A stretch of DNA of 64,000 bases from Cystobacter fuscus DSM 2262 (GTDB taxonomy: Bacteria; Myxococcota; Myxococcia; Myxococcales; Myxococcaceae), in NCBI RefSeq assembly GCF_000335475.2, contig NZ_ANAH02000074.1, forward strand, positions 1-64,000, in the 5' to 3' direction. Below, piece after piece: positions 53,211 to 62,791 of the stretch; within the stretch, counting starts at the first letter, position 1; every line of letters begins with the position of its first letter. The notes below the pieces were generated by a model. The model was given only the letters and a program-made list of their open reading frames with translations, was not told where the DNA came from and did no database searches. A program made the position numbers and the translations under genes.

Positions 53211-54659
53211 ATGCGCGGATGGGTGGGGGCGTGGGCGTTGGGAGCGTTCGTGGCGACGGGATGCGGGATGCCGGAGGAACCGGTGACTCCACCGGAGGGC
53301 AATGGAACGCCCATCGTCGCCGAGGAGCCTCCTCCAACGAGCGAGCCCGTGACGAACCCCGGGCCCGTCGAGCCACCTCCTCCCACGGAGGAGCCGAACA
53401 CCCCGGTGCAGCCGCCCCCCACCGAGCCACCGCCTCCCGTGGCGGAGCCCACCGTGGGCCCGTGGCCGGACGAGGCGCTCGTCAACTACTCCAGCCGCTA
53501 CGGGCTCGGCGCCAGCATCCAGGGCGTGGCGGTGGATGACGCCTACAACATCTGGCTGCTCGATGGGGAGCGCATCGGCGTGCTGCGGCCCGGCGACAGC
53601 GCGCCCCGGTGGACGAGCGGCGTGGGCCAGGCGGCCGGAGGGTTTGGGTATGACCAGCGGGCCCTGGGCTCGAGCGTCATCTGCGGTGGCAGCGCGGGCC
53701 GGGCCTACGTGGGCTACCTCACCTACGAGCTGGACACCGCCTTCATCTACAGCCCGGATGGCAGCGACTTCCCCAACTACAACAACCCGGATCCCACGCG
53801 CTTCGACCCCGTGAAGTACGAGGAGTACCTGAAGGGGGACCTGGACGTGGTGAAGCTCGGGGCGGAGGGCCAGGTGGTGCTCGAGGAGCACCTGAGCCGC
53901 TCGGCGCGCAGCAACGGGCCGCGCGACATCGGCATCCGCAACACGAATGATCACCACTTCGACGAGGACCGCTCCGTCTTCACCTGCGTGAAGGTGATGC
54001 GCGGCCAGCACCGGGGAGACCTCTACATCGGCACCAACCACGGCGTCACCCGCATCCGGGGGCTCGAGTACAACAGCCACCGGCACCCGGTGTGGTTCAA
54101 GCCCAAGCCCGATGGCGGCCAGACGCAGATGGCGGGCTATACCTATGGCCTGGGCATCGCGCAGAACGGGGACGTGCTCATCGGCAATGACTGGAACCTC
54201 GGCGTGGTGACGCCCTCGGTGGCGCTGGCGGACTGGGACCGGACGAACGACACCCTCAACCCCGAGAAGCTCAATTCCTATCTGCCCGAACTCAACTCGC
54301 TGGAGGACAAGGACTTCTGGCGCTCGCTGCAGCAGACGACGGACGGGAGCTACTACGCGGCCAGCAAGGACTTCGGCCTGTGGAAGTTCACCATCGCCCG
54401 CCGCTCGGAGGCCCATGGCACCAAGGTGACGGGGCTGCCCACGGACGCGCTCAGCTCGCTCGCCGCCACGGATGACGGCTCGCTCTTCATCGGCACGCGG
54501 GGCTTCGGGCTGTGGAAGCTGGATGCCCAGAAGCAGCTCACCCACGTGGAGGGAGTGGACGGGGTGAGCGTGACGCAGCTCGTCTATGATCCCACGGTGA
54601 AGCCGGCGATGCTCTACGTGCTCACCAACGCGGGCCTCACGGTGCTGCGCGGGAACTGA
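53211..54659 (+). CDS. Lipoprotein with beta-propeller
   Basis: 482 residues from ATG 53211. Lipobox FVATGC (Cys18). Pro/Glu/Thr-rich linker about 20-80, then a propeller of about 400 residues with blades of the type DDAYNIWLLDGERIGVLRPG, GIAQNGDVLIGNDWNLGVV, QQTTDGSYYAASKDFGLWKF and ATDDGSLFIGTRGFGLWKL, as in two-component-regulator propeller (Reg_prop) domains. No enzymatic motif. Surface or periplasmic; probably a binding protein. The start is downstream of a terminator and a weak sigma54 promoter candidate. Confidence 0.82.
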   Translation: MRGWVGAWALGAFVATGCGMPEEPVTPPEGNGTPIVAEEPPPTSEPVTNPGPVEPPPPTEEPNTPVQPPPTEPPPPVAEPTVGPWPDEALVNYSSRYGLGASIQGVAVDDAYNIWLLDGERIGVLRPGDSAPRWTSGVGQAAGGFGYDQRALGSSVICGGSAGRAYVGYLTYELDTAFIYSPDGSDFPNYNNPDPTRFDPVKYEEYLKGDLDVVKLGAEGQVVLEEHLSRSARSNGPRDIGIRNTNDHHFDEDRSVFTCVKVMRGQHRGDLYIGTNHGVTRIRGLEYNSHRHPVWFKPKPDGGQTQMAGYTYGLGIAQNGDVLIGNDWNLGVVTPSVALADWDRTNDTLNPEKLNSYLPELNSLEDKDFWRSLQQTTDGSYYAASKDFGLWKFTIARRSEAHGTKVTGLPTDALSSLAATDDGSLFIGTRGFGLWKLDAQKQLTHVEGVDGVSVTQLVYDPTVKPAMLYVLTNAGLTVLRGN

Positions 54660-54678
54660 GAGCCGGCTGCTCGATGCC

Positions 54679-54700
54679 CCTCCCCTCGGGCCAGGGGAGG
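54679..54700 (+). terminator. Hairpin after the propeller gene
   Basis: CCTCCCCT (54679-54686) pairs with AGGGGAGG (54693-54700) around a 6-base loop, 20 bp after the stop. No U-tract. Confidence 0.45.
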
Positions 54701-54861
54701 TGTGCGTTCGGCGAGGGTGGGAATTTCTTTCCACCCTCCCGCCTTTTGCTGGGGCTCGCTGTCACCGGCTGGAGACCGGGCGAGCGGACACAAGCCCCCC
54801 TGTCGTCGAGGGTGGCCGGTGTCCTCTACACTGCCAGCCGTTCCGTGACGGAAGGAAATGC

Positions 54862-55776
54862 ATGGCCCTGAGACTCGCCCGCCGCCGCTCCGCCCTTGAG
54901 ACCGCCCCGACCGCTTCTGGCTCCGCCGCGCTGTCCCTGCAGCGCAACACCATGCGGCGCAACGAGCTCAAAGCGCCGGGGCCGGATCCGCTGCGGCCCG
55001 AGGCGCGGCTGCGCTGGAGGGACCACTTCACGCTGTCGGAGAACGTGCTGCACGTGCCGGGGATGCACCGGGAGCATGACGGGCTGCGGATCGCGCACCT
55101 GTCGGACATCCACGTGGGGCAGGCGACGTCGGCGGTGCGCATCCGGCGCGCGGTGGCCGAGGTGAACGCGCGCGAGCCGGACGTCATCTTCCTCACGGGC
55201 GACTACGTGACGCACAGCCCCAAGCCGCTGCCGCGCGTCATCGAGTTGCTGGCGGGCTTCAACCGGCCGGTGTTCGCGGTGCTGGGCAATCATGACCATT
55301 GGGTGGACGCGCACTACCTGCGCACGGGCTTCGAGCGCCTGGGCTACACGGTGTTGCAGAACGAGCACCGGGTGGTGCAGGTGCGCGGCGCGCCGCTGAC
55401 GGTGCTGGGCATCGACGATGGGCGCACGCACCGGGACGACGTGGAGGCGACGTTCCGGGGGGCGCCCGAGTCGGGCACGCGGCTGGTGCTCACGCACACG
55501 CCGCCCACCGTCGAGAAGCTGCCCGAGAATGGCAATCTGGTGCAGTTCTCCGGGCACACGCACGGCGGGCAGTTCGTGGTGCGAGGGCTCACGGAGGCCA
55601 TCTTCCGGCGCGCGGGCCAGCCGTACATCCAGGGCCACTACCACGTGCGTGGCAATCAATTGTACGTGAACATGGGTCTGGGTTTTGGCTTTGGCGGTCC
55701 GTACCTGCGCCGCGGCACCTATCCCGAGGTGGCCTTCTTCACCCTGCGCCACGCCGAGGCGGCGAGCGCGCACTGA
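54862..55776 (+). CDS. Metallophosphoesterase (YkuE-like)
   Basis: 304 residues, ATG 54862 with GAAGGA 6 bp upstream. Calcineurin-like phosphoesterase with all metal motifs: LSDIHVG (DxH), LTGDYV (GD), LGNHDHW (GNHD), THTPP (H) and SGHTHGG (GHxH). It binds two metal ions and cleaves phosphoester bonds. The membrane or Tat N-terminus that YkuE-type enzymes often have is missing; a disordered leader of 45 residues precedes the domain. In relatives the substrates include lipid A intermediates and nucleotides; nothing here decides. Confidence 0.92.
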   Translation: MALRLARRRSALETAPTASGSAALSLQRNTMRRNELKAPGPDPLRPEARLRWRDHFTLSENVLHVPGMHREHDGLRIAHLSDIHVGQATSAVRIRRAVAEVNAREPDVIFLTGDYVTHSPKPLPRVIELLAGFNRPVFAVLGNHDHWVDAHYLRTGFERLGYTVLQNEHRVVQVRGAPLTVLGIDDGRTHRDDVEATFRGAPESGTRLVLTHTPPTVEKLPENGNLVQFSGHTHGGQFVVRGLTEAIFRRAGQPYIQGHYHVRGNQLYVNMGLGFGFGGPYLRRGTYPEVAFFTLRHAEAASAH

Positions 55777-55989
55777 AGTTGCCGTAGCTTCGTCTGATCC
55801 GAAAAGCAGACCACGCACCTCGGACAGTGGCGCAACGCGCTGTCCGAGGGTGAGGTGCACGGAGAGGACGAGGAAGCCGTCGTCCAAAGGACTGGCGAAG
55901 TCCCGAGCTCGGTCGGAATGTTGACCGAGGGACGGGGTGTGCTGGGCTGCCCTGGAGAACCCCGTCCAGGAAGAGGAACACCGCGCCCC

Positions 55990-56610
55990 ATGCCCACAGC
56001 CCCCTTTGAAGCACTCGAATCCCTTGGGCAGCGCTGGGAAGAGGCATCTTCTCCAGAAGAGAAGGAACGGCTCCTCCTCGCCATGGATGCGCTCAGGTTC
56101 GTGTTGGCGACCGGCCAGACCTACGACCTCCAAGCCTATCGCGAGAGTCTTGAGGCCCAGGCGCCTCCTCTCGTGGTCGCGACCTTCGACACGCGCGAGG
56201 CGGCTGATGCCTGGCTGAAGGCCACCCCCAGGCCACCGCATCATGCCTATGTGTTGATCGCGGGCGAGTATCACGTCGTCATGTATGTCCCGGAGCTGAA
56301 TCACCGCAGGCTGATCTCGCACCCCGTTTTGGAGTTCTATCTCGCGGACACGATTCGAGAGGGGCTTCCCGCTCCGGTCGCGACCTTCAAGACGAACGAG
56401 GAAGCCCAGGCGTGGCTTGACCATCAACCCGAGCCACCACGTCAGGTCTTCATCACCATCGCAGGCGACTACTACCTCGTCGTGTACAACCACCGGGTGA
56501 ATCTCCGCGCGATGTACCCCGCGAAGTCGGAGCAGAAGGATATGGAGGGGAATCAACCCGGAATCCCCTCGGTGAGTGGTCCGCCGTCACCAGATTCACA
56601 GGAGAGCTGA
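55990..56610 (+). CDS. Protein with two copies of an unknown domain
   Basis: 206 residues from ATG 55990. After a helical leader (EALESLGQRWEEASSPEEKERLLLAMDALRF) two similar segments of about 50 residues follow: VVATFDTREAADAWLKATPRPPHHAYVLIAGEYHVVMYV and VATFKTNEEAQAWLDHQPEPPRQVFITIAGDYYLVVY. Each looks like beta-alpha-beta. No signal peptide and no recognised function. Lower GC than the adjacent genes. The stop overlaps the next ATG (TGATG), which would couple it to the downstream frameshifted gene. Confidence 0.78.
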   Translation: MPTAPFEALESLGQRWEEASSPEEKERLLLAMDALRFVLATGQTYDLQAYRESLEAQAPPLVVATFDTREAADAWLKATPRPPHHAYVLIAGEYHVVMYVPELNHRRLISHPVLEFYLADTIREGLPAPVATFKTNEEAQAWLDHQPEPPRQVFITIAGDYYLVVYNHRVNLRAMYPAKSEQKDMEGNQPGIPSVSGPPSPDSQES

Positions 56611-56886
56611 TGACGAGGTTGCCTTCAGGCACACCCCATCCTCCGGCTCGCATCCTTCATCGCGGGCTATCGCGCCTGCCAATCCACGAATGGCCTCCAG
56701 GATGAGGAGTACATGCTGTTTCGCGATTGGCTGCGCGACGTGAAGGGAGAGTTCCCGCCGGAGGGATGGGACCAGAAGTACCTGAGCGACTGCGCCGGAG
56801 ACCACGAGCGCGCCATCCACAAGTTCCTCGACTTCGTCGCCGAGTTCGTCGCCCTGCGCGAGCAGCAGCGCCCGCGCCGGGGATGA
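56610..56886 (+). pseudogene. Small protein gene with probable frameshift
   Basis: An ATG sharing its A with the preceding stop starts MTRLPSGTPHP and then goes out of frame. From about 56640 the +1 frame reads LRLASFIAGYRACQ, DEEYMLFRDWLRDVKGEFPPEGW, YLSDCAGDHERAIHKFLDFVAEFVAL, a convincing helical protein that ends at 56886. Removing one base in the CCTCC stretch near 56641 would join both into a 91-residue product. Alternatively a shorter 57-residue form starts at ATG 56713. Function unknown; a partner of the preceding gene by overlap. Confidence 0.6.
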
Positions 56887-56917
56887 GACAACTCCCACCC
56901 ATGGGAGGGGCAGGCCC

Positions 56918-58924
56918 CTACTCCGTGGGGCACTCCTGGGACCGCGGTTGGAACGCGGCAGTCCCCATCCCCTGCGGCGCCTCGGGCTCGGCCGCGGGCG
57001 CGTCTTGCGAGTCCCGGGGCAGGCGCACGGTGAACGTCGTGCCGTCCTCCGCCGTGGAGCACACCGACACCGTGCCCTGATGCGCCAGCACGAGCTGCTG
57101 GACGATGTACAGCCCCAAGCCCAATCCACTCCCCCGTCCCGTCCTCGCCGGCCCCGCCTGCCGGAAGGGATCGAACAGCGTGTCCAACAGGTGGCTCGGA
57201 ATGGGCGTCCCCCGGTTGGAGATCTCCAACACCCTCCACCCCGCCCCCTCGTCCCGGCACCGCACCCGCACGGGCGTGTCCAGCGGCGTGTGCTCCAGCG
57301 CGTTGCCCACCAGGTTGCTCACCACCTGCGCGAGCCGCTCGAAGTCCCACACCCCCTCGCACGCCCCTTCAATATCCAACAACAGCGTGCGCTCGGGGTG
57401 CACCGCCATCATCTCCTCCACCACCTGCTGGCACACCTGCGGCAGGCCCGTGACCGACAGGTGCAGCGGAATGCGCCCCGCCAGCCGCGCCCGCGTCAAA
57501 TCCAGGATGTCGGAGATCATGTTCCCCATGCGCGCCGCGCTCGTCTCGATGCGCTGCAACAGCCGCTGGTGCAGCACCGGCACCCCCCGCCGCCCCAGCT
57601 CCCGCGCCGACAACGCAATCGCATGCAGCGGCGAGCGCAGGTCATGCCCGAGGATGCCAATGAAGCGCTCGCGGAAGCGCGCCTCCTCCGCCATGCGCTC
57701 CAGCGCCCGCTTGCGCTCGGTGATGTCCATGATCGAGCCGATCATCCGCTGCACACCGCCGCGCGCGTCTCGCGCCGCCCGGCCCCGGTCCAGCACGTCC
57801 ACGTACGTGCCATCCTTGCTCCGGAAGCGGTACTCGGCCGTCCACGACTCGCCCCCTTCCGCCACCAGCCGGTGCAGGCTGCCCACCACCCGCTCCCGGT
57901 CCAACGGGTGGACCTGCTCCGCCCACCAGGACACGTCCCCCATCTCCTCGGGGTGGTAGCCGAACATCCGGTGGCAGGCCTCGCTCCAGTAGATGTGGCC
58001 CGTGGCGGGCAGCCACTCCCAGAGCACGTCGTTGGTGGCGAGCGCCGCCAGGCGGTAGCGCTCCTCGGCCGCGCGCACCGCCTCCTGCGAGCGCAGGCGC
58101 TCGGTGATGTCCATGGCCACGCCCAGCACGCGCAGGGGCAGGCCCTCCTCGTGGAAGGACTGGCCCACCACCTCGTAGGTGTGCACCGTGCCGTCCGGCC
58201 ACGGGCCTCGGAACTGGAAGGCATGCGCCCCCGCGGTGGAGCGCATCCGCGCGAAGGCCTCGGCGATGCGCACGCGCTCCTCCGGTTGGGCGCGCCCCAA
58301 CAGCCACTCCACCGTGTTGCCCAGCCCCTCCGGCGGCGCCCCGAAGAAGTCCTCGGCGTTGGCGGACAGCGAGAAGCTCCCCCGCGCCTCCGACCACTCC
58401 CACGTCACCATGTGCGCCGTCTCCAGCGCCAGCGACAGGTACGCCTCGCGCTCACGCGCCTCGCGCTCCTGCTCCAGCGCCTCGCGCGCCCGCTCCAGCG
58501 CCTCGCGCAACACGCGCTCGCGCTCATGGGCCTCGGTCCGGTCGGACAGCCACAGCGCGAACCCATCCCCCTGCTTCACCGCTCGCGCCTGGAACCAGCG
58601 CTCCTCGCCGCCCCGCCGCACGTGCAGCTCGAAGCCGAGCGGCGCGCCGCCCTCCACCACCGCGCCGAGCACCTCCGGCTCCGGCAGGCCCGCCACCCCC
58701 TGCCACGCCGACAGCGCCCGCGACGGTGCCGACACCCACGGCTCGGCCGCCGGATTGAACGCCGTCCACTCGAAGTCGAGCAGTACGCCCGTCTCACCCC
58801 GCACCGACTGGAACAGGATGTATGGGTCGGGATACTCCCCATGTAACGCCCCGGTGTGAGCGAGCCTGGCCATTCCCGATGAATTCACGCGCTTCCCCCC
58901 GTCGACCCGCTCCCAGTCGAGCAT
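56918..58924 (-). CDS. Multi-PAS sensor histidine kinase
   Basis: 668 residues from ATG 58924 (GAGG 5 bp upstream; an ATG at 58873 is possible). Three PAS modules: a divergent one at about 45-150, a coiled coil of alternating Glu/Arg, then two typical PAS-PAC units (YLSLALETAHMVTWEWSEARG, RYRLAALATNDVLWEWLPATGHIYWSEACHRMFGYHPEEM ends at an ITERKRA). HisKA with GHDLRSPLH (His427) and HATPase_c (NLVGNALEHTP, GSGLGLGLYIVQQL). Cytosolic. No adjacent regulator gene. Catalytic half close to the kinase at 12487-13779, so likely paralogues. Confidence 0.9.
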   Translation of the reverse strand: MLDWERVDGGKRVNSSGMARLAHTGALHGEYPDPYILFQSVRGETGVLLDFEWTAFNPAAEPWVSAPSRALSAWQGVAGLPEPEVLGAVVEGGAPLGFELHVRRGGEERWFQARAVKQGDGFALWLSDRTEAHERERVLREALERAREALEQEREAREREAYLSLALETAHMVTWEWSEARGSFSLSANAEDFFGAPPEGLGNTVEWLLGRAQPEERVRIAEAFARMRSTAGAHAFQFRGPWPDGTVHTYEVVGQSFHEEGLPLRVLGVAMDITERLRSQEAVRAAEERYRLAALATNDVLWEWLPATGHIYWSEACHRMFGYHPEEMGDVSWWAEQVHPLDRERVVGSLHRLVAEGGESWTAEYRFRSKDGTYVDVLDRGRAARDARGGVQRMIGSIMDITERKRALERMAEEARFRERFIGILGHDLRSPLHAIALSARELGRRGVPVLHQRLLQRIETSAARMGNMISDILDLTRARLAGRIPLHLSVTGLPQVCQQVVEEMMAVHPERTLLLDIEGACEGVWDFERLAQVVSNLVGNALEHTPLDTPVRVRCRDEGAGWRVLEISNRGTPIPSHLLDTLFDPFRQAGPARTGRGSGLGLGLYIVQQLVLAHQGTVSVCSTAEDGTTFTVRLPRDSQDAPAAEPEAPQGMGTAAFQPRSQECPTE

Positions 58925-59020
58925 GGAGCCTCGGGGGAGGCGCGGGTACGAACGCGCGACAGTATGGCACGAGAGCCGGCTCGAAATCCCGTCCACCCAC
59001 GCAGAACTCCAGCTTTCCCC

Positions 59021-61948
59021 TTAAAAACGGCCCTTGAGCCCGAGGATGGGCAGGGCGATGGGGACGGAGGTGGGCGTCTTGTTCAAGGGCACGCCAAAAC
59101 CACCCTCGTAGCTGAAAGCCAGCACCTCCTGGCTGAGGGTGACGTTGAGCATGTCCAGGTAGGCCTCGAGCGAGAAGGTCTCGTAGGCCCACGCCTTGGA
59201 CAGCCGCAGATCGAAGCGGAAGAAGGGCGGCAGCCGGTCCGCGCGGTCCAGGTCCACGGGAACCCACGAGGGCCGGCCAAGGAAGTCCGTGCCCTCCACC
59301 TGGGTGCGGCTGGTGAGGTTGCCGGTCTCGGGCCGGCCGCTGTTGAAGTGCAGCACGCCGCCCAGGGTGATGTTGTTGGCGAACTTGTAGCTGAGCACCA
59401 GGTTGGCCACGTGCGTCTGGTCGAAGACGTAGGGCAGGTTGCCCTCGGCCTGGCCGATGACCTGCCCGCTCGCGTCGTAGCGGTAGAAGCGGGTGAGGCG
59501 GGTGCTGCGCTGCAGGGAGTAGGACAGCCAGCCGAACCAGTTGCCGCCCAGGGGACGGCGGATGAGCAGCTCCAGGCCATAGGACAGGCCCCGGCTGGGG
59601 TCGCCCTGCCCCAGCCCGCCGATGCCCGGAATGGGCTGCTCCTGCCGCGCCAGGCCACGCACGGAGCCCTGGCCCACGGTGGTGGGGGGCGGCCGGGGAC
59701 GTCCGGGCTCACCTCCACCGGGATCCGGGGGCGGCTGCGGGTTGGACGGCGGGGACTCGGCGCCGAAGGGCGTGAGCTCCACGGTGCGCGGCAGCGGGTT
59801 GACGTAGCCGTCCAGGCTCACGTCGAAGCCCGCGAGGCCCTGGTACTCCACGCCCGCGGAGATCTGCACCGCCTGCTGCAAGCCCTGCTTGAGCGCGGCG
59901 ATGTCGATGACGGGCAGGCTGATGAGCGTGGTGGGCGTCTGGTGGTAGAGGCCCACGCCGCCCTTGAGCGTGAGCGTGTCCGTCAACTTGTGGCGCGCCG
60001 TCACCCGCGGCTCGGCCACGAACGCGTTGACGCCGCCCGAGAGGTAGTAGTTGTCCAGGCGCAGGCCCGGCACCAGCGTCCAGCGCGAGCCCTCGGGCTT
60101 CCACGTGAGCTCGGACCACAAGCCGCTGAAGGTGGCGATCGCCAGGGGCTGATCGATGCGCACCTCATCGATGCCGCCGTCCGGCAGCTGGCTGCGCGAG
60201 AGCAGGTACACGAGCGCGCGCGTGTTCTCCACCTCCAGGCCACCGCGCAGTGACAGTCCCTGGCCCAGCTCGCGCGCGTAGCGCAGGCGGGCGGTCACGT
60301 TGCGCTGGTCCACGTTCACGGTGAGACCGTCGCCGCCAAAGCTGTCGCCCTGGACGGCGAAGCGATCCAGCCCCACGGTGACCCCGCCCTCCAGATCGCC
60401 GCCGGCGACGGGTTGGCCGTAGCGCAGGTCCAGCCGGTGGAAGAGCACGGACAAAAGCTGGGTGGAGCCCTCGTCCGTCACCGCACGGGAGCCGAAGGTG
60501 TCCGAGGAGCCGAAGGCGAACAGGCGCAGCCGGCCCGGCCCCACCTTCTGCTCGACACGCGCCTGGTAGTCGTAGAAGTCCAGCACCAGCTTCGAGTCGT
60601 TGAAGCCGGGCGGCTGCAGCGCGTTGGCCGCGAGCGCGATCAGCCAGGGCGTGTACGACAGGCGCCCGGCCACCGAGACGTTGGTGCCCGTGGACTGGAA
60701 GGGGTACTCGAGGAAGAGGCCGGCGTTGAGGAAGTCCGCGTAGGCGCTGCCGTGCAGCCGATCATCGCGCGGGCGCGTGAGCCGGCCCTCCACCGCGCCG
60801 CCGGTGATGCGGCCATACGGGGTGGGCGGGTTGCCGGGGTAGAAGTCGATGGTGTCGATGAAGTCCGGGTGGATGACCGCGGGCCCGAGGAAGAGGTGGA
60901 AGAGGATGGGGACGCGAATGCCGTCGAGGAAGTAGCCGGTGGCGGCCGGCTGGCTGCCGCGCACCACCGGGTAGGACACGCCCGAGAGCATGCTGCCCAC
61001 GCCGGGCATGAGCATGACGACGCGGAAGGGGTCTCCCAGGGTGCCGGGAATCTCGCGCAGCTCGGCGTCATGCAGGGTGACGCGGGACACCTCGGTGCGC
61101 TCGCGATCGCCGCGCACCACCGTCTCGTAGGGATTCACCACGAGCGGCTCCAGGCCATACACCACCTCGAGCGCCTCGCCGGCCTGGAGCGCCTCGCGGA
61201 AGAAGCCGGGTTTGTGGCCGGCCGCGGTGACGCGCACGGTGTGCGAGCCCGGAGCGAGCCGGGCCTCGAAGCGGCCGTCCGCTCCCGTCTCCACGGGCGC
61301 GTCGCGCACCCCGTCGAACTCGAGCACGGCGCCGATGATGGGCTGGCGGTTGCCCTTGGTCCGCACCAGGCCGCGCAAGGAGATGGGCGGCAGGGGCTCG
61401 CCGGAGGAGGAGACGTCGGCGGGGGCCACGGGCGCCTGGAAGTGGTACTCGAAGGTGAGCCGCACCGGCACCGGCACGCCCTCCACCTTCGCGGGGGAGA
61501 AGCGCAGGCGCGTCGCGGCGTGCAGCGCGGCCTGATCGAGCAGCGGGTGGGCCCCCTGGAGCAGCCGCGCCTCGTCCACCTCGCCATCCTCGGCCACCAG
61601 CAGCTCCAGGCGCACCGTGCCCGCCACCGGCTGGGCGGCGAGCGCCTCGGGGTAGCGCGCGGGCGAGTCGGCGAGGAGCGCCGGGGGCTCGAAGCGCGGG
61701 GTGCCGCCATCCGAGCCCTCCGCGCCGCCCAGGGAGAAGCCGCCGTCCTCGCGCAGCACGTCGCGCTCGGTGGACACGACGCCCGCGTCCTCGGTGGAGC
61801 GGGGCACGTCCGTCAGCTCGCCGACGCTGCCCTGCGGCGAGGTGGGCATCTGGGCGCGAGCCGGCGCGAGCGGCAGCAGCACGGCGAACAACACGCCCAG
61901 CAGAGGGAGAGCACCGCCCATGCCGCCTCGCCGCTCGTCGACCACCAT
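59021..61948 (-). CDS. TonB-dependent receptor with TonB-like and carboxypeptidase-type domains
   Basis: 975 residues from ATG 61948 (ATG 61921 is possible). Signal peptide to ARAQ near residue 33. A TonB C-terminal-like domain (ARYPEALAAQPVAGTVRLELLVAEDGEVDEARLLQGAHPLLDQAALHAA is present from about 90), then a carboxypeptidase regulatory-like beta domain (ISLRGLVRTKGNRQPIIGAVLEFDG), plug (TLGDPFRVVMLMPGVGSMLSG) and a barrel ending in F (LGLKGRF). A Pro/Gly-rich loop lies in the barrel (NPQPPPDPGGGEPGRPRPPP). Substrate unknown. An XRE regulator follows directly upstream. Confidence 0.92.
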   Translation of the reverse strand: MVVDERRGGMGGALPLLGVLFAVLLPLAPARAQMPTSPQGSVGELTDVPRSTEDAGVVSTERDVLREDGGFSLGGAEGSDGGTPRFEPPALLADSPARYPEALAAQPVAGTVRLELLVAEDGEVDEARLLQGAHPLLDQAALHAATRLRFSPAKVEGVPVPVRLTFEYHFQAPVAPADVSSSGEPLPPISLRGLVRTKGNRQPIIGAVLEFDGVRDAPVETGADGRFEARLAPGSHTVRVTAAGHKPGFFREALQAGEALEVVYGLEPLVVNPYETVVRGDRERTEVSRVTLHDAELREIPGTLGDPFRVVMLMPGVGSMLSGVSYPVVRGSQPAATGYFLDGIRVPILFHLFLGPAVIHPDFIDTIDFYPGNPPTPYGRITGGAVEGRLTRPRDDRLHGSAYADFLNAGLFLEYPFQSTGTNVSVAGRLSYTPWLIALAANALQPPGFNDSKLVLDFYDYQARVEQKVGPGRLRLFAFGSSDTFGSRAVTDEGSTQLLSVLFHRLDLRYGQPVAGGDLEGGVTVGLDRFAVQGDSFGGDGLTVNVDQRNVTARLRYARELGQGLSLRGGLEVENTRALVYLLSRSQLPDGGIDEVRIDQPLAIATFSGLWSELTWKPEGSRWTLVPGLRLDNYYLSGGVNAFVAEPRVTARHKLTDTLTLKGGVGLYHQTPTTLISLPVIDIAALKQGLQQAVQISAGVEYQGLAGFDVSLDGYVNPLPRTVELTPFGAESPPSNPQPPPDPGGGEPGRPRPPPTTVGQGSVRGLARQEQPIPGIGGLGQGDPSRGLSYGLELLIRRPLGGNWFGWLSYSLQRSTRLTRFYRYDASGQVIGQAEGNLPYVFDQTHVANLVLSYKFANNITLGGVLHFNSGRPETGNLTSRTQVEGTDFLGRPSWVPVDLDRADRLPPFFRFDLRLSKAWAYETFSLEAYLDMLNVTLSQEVLAFSYEGGFGVPLNKTPTSVPIALPILGLKGRF

Positions 61949-62036
61949 GCGCGAACCCCCATTCGGGAAAGGGGGACCATGAGGCCAGGGCTCGCCCTCC
62001 GAAGACAAGTCCCAAAGCGCGACGGGTGTGCGTCCG

Positions 62037-62414
62037 CTAGCGCTTCTGCAGCGCCGAGGCCACCAGGCCGATGAGCTTGAGCTGGGTGCCATCCAGCTTG
62101 CGCAGGGTGCGCATGAGGCGGCGCAGCTCGGGCACCTCGTCGTACTCCTCCGGCGTGGACTCGGCCGCCCACGTCGGCACCTCGCCGGTGTTGAGCCCCA
62201 ACAGCGAGTCGGACGGCATGCGCAACGCGATGCACAACCGCCGCAGCGACGGCACGCTCGGCAACATCCGGCCCCGCTCCAGCCGCCCATACACCTCGGT
62301 CGCCAGCCCCACCCGCTCCGCCACGTCCGCCTGGGTCAATCCCGCACGAACCCGCGCCTCTCGCGCGAGCTCGCCCACATTCGCTGCGAGCTTGCTGGTC
62401 GAAGGTTGTCCCAT
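62037..62414 (-). CDS. XRE-family HTH regulator
   Basis: 125 residues from ATG 62414 (AGGA 8 bp upstream). Residues 8-70 are a Cro/C1-type helix-turn-helix (GLTQADVAERVGLATEVYGRLERGRMLPSV). The C-terminal part is helical (YDEVPELRRLMRTLRKLDGTQLKLIGLVASALQ) and likely dimerises. It precedes the TonB receptor gene on the same strand, separated by 88 bp, and may control it; no operator was identified. Confidence 0.88.
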   Translation of the reverse strand: MGQPSTSKLAANVGELAREARVRAGLTQADVAERVGLATEVYGRLERGRMLPSVPSLRRLCIALRMPSDSLLGLNTGEVPTWAAESTPEEYDEVPELRRLMRTLRKLDGTQLKLIGLVASALQKR

Positions 62415-62791
62415 CGCGGTTTCCTGGCCCTCCGTAAGCCGACCCATCAGGCCGTCTGCTTAGGGTCGGACAGGTGGCCCGTGACAGGATGAGAGGGGTA
62501 GTTGGAAGAACGGGGGACTCTAAGAGTGCTCGGATTCCCGAGGGGAACCCTCGTACCGCCCCACGGGTCCACCGGGCACGCGCCTCAGAGGCGAACCCGA
62601 TGTGTCAGGTGGGATTGTGGACCAGAGCCAACAGGTGAGGGGAGAACCCTTCACATCCTGGACTTGGTTGAGGACCTGTTACCTCCACCCCGAAACCACC
62701 TTCCAATGTCATGTCGCTGGCTATCCTGGTTTTACACGTCTGTCGGACGCCATTTCACCGCCGGGCCCCGGGTCCGCCTAGGCTGTGCGGC
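62415..62791. other. Divergent intergenic region
   Basis: 377 bp between the HTH gene and the rightward membrane protein gene. An open frame runs through part of it upstream of GTG 62792 without a ribosome site. I saw no RNA gene, palindrome or clear sigma54 element. Confidence 0.5.
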
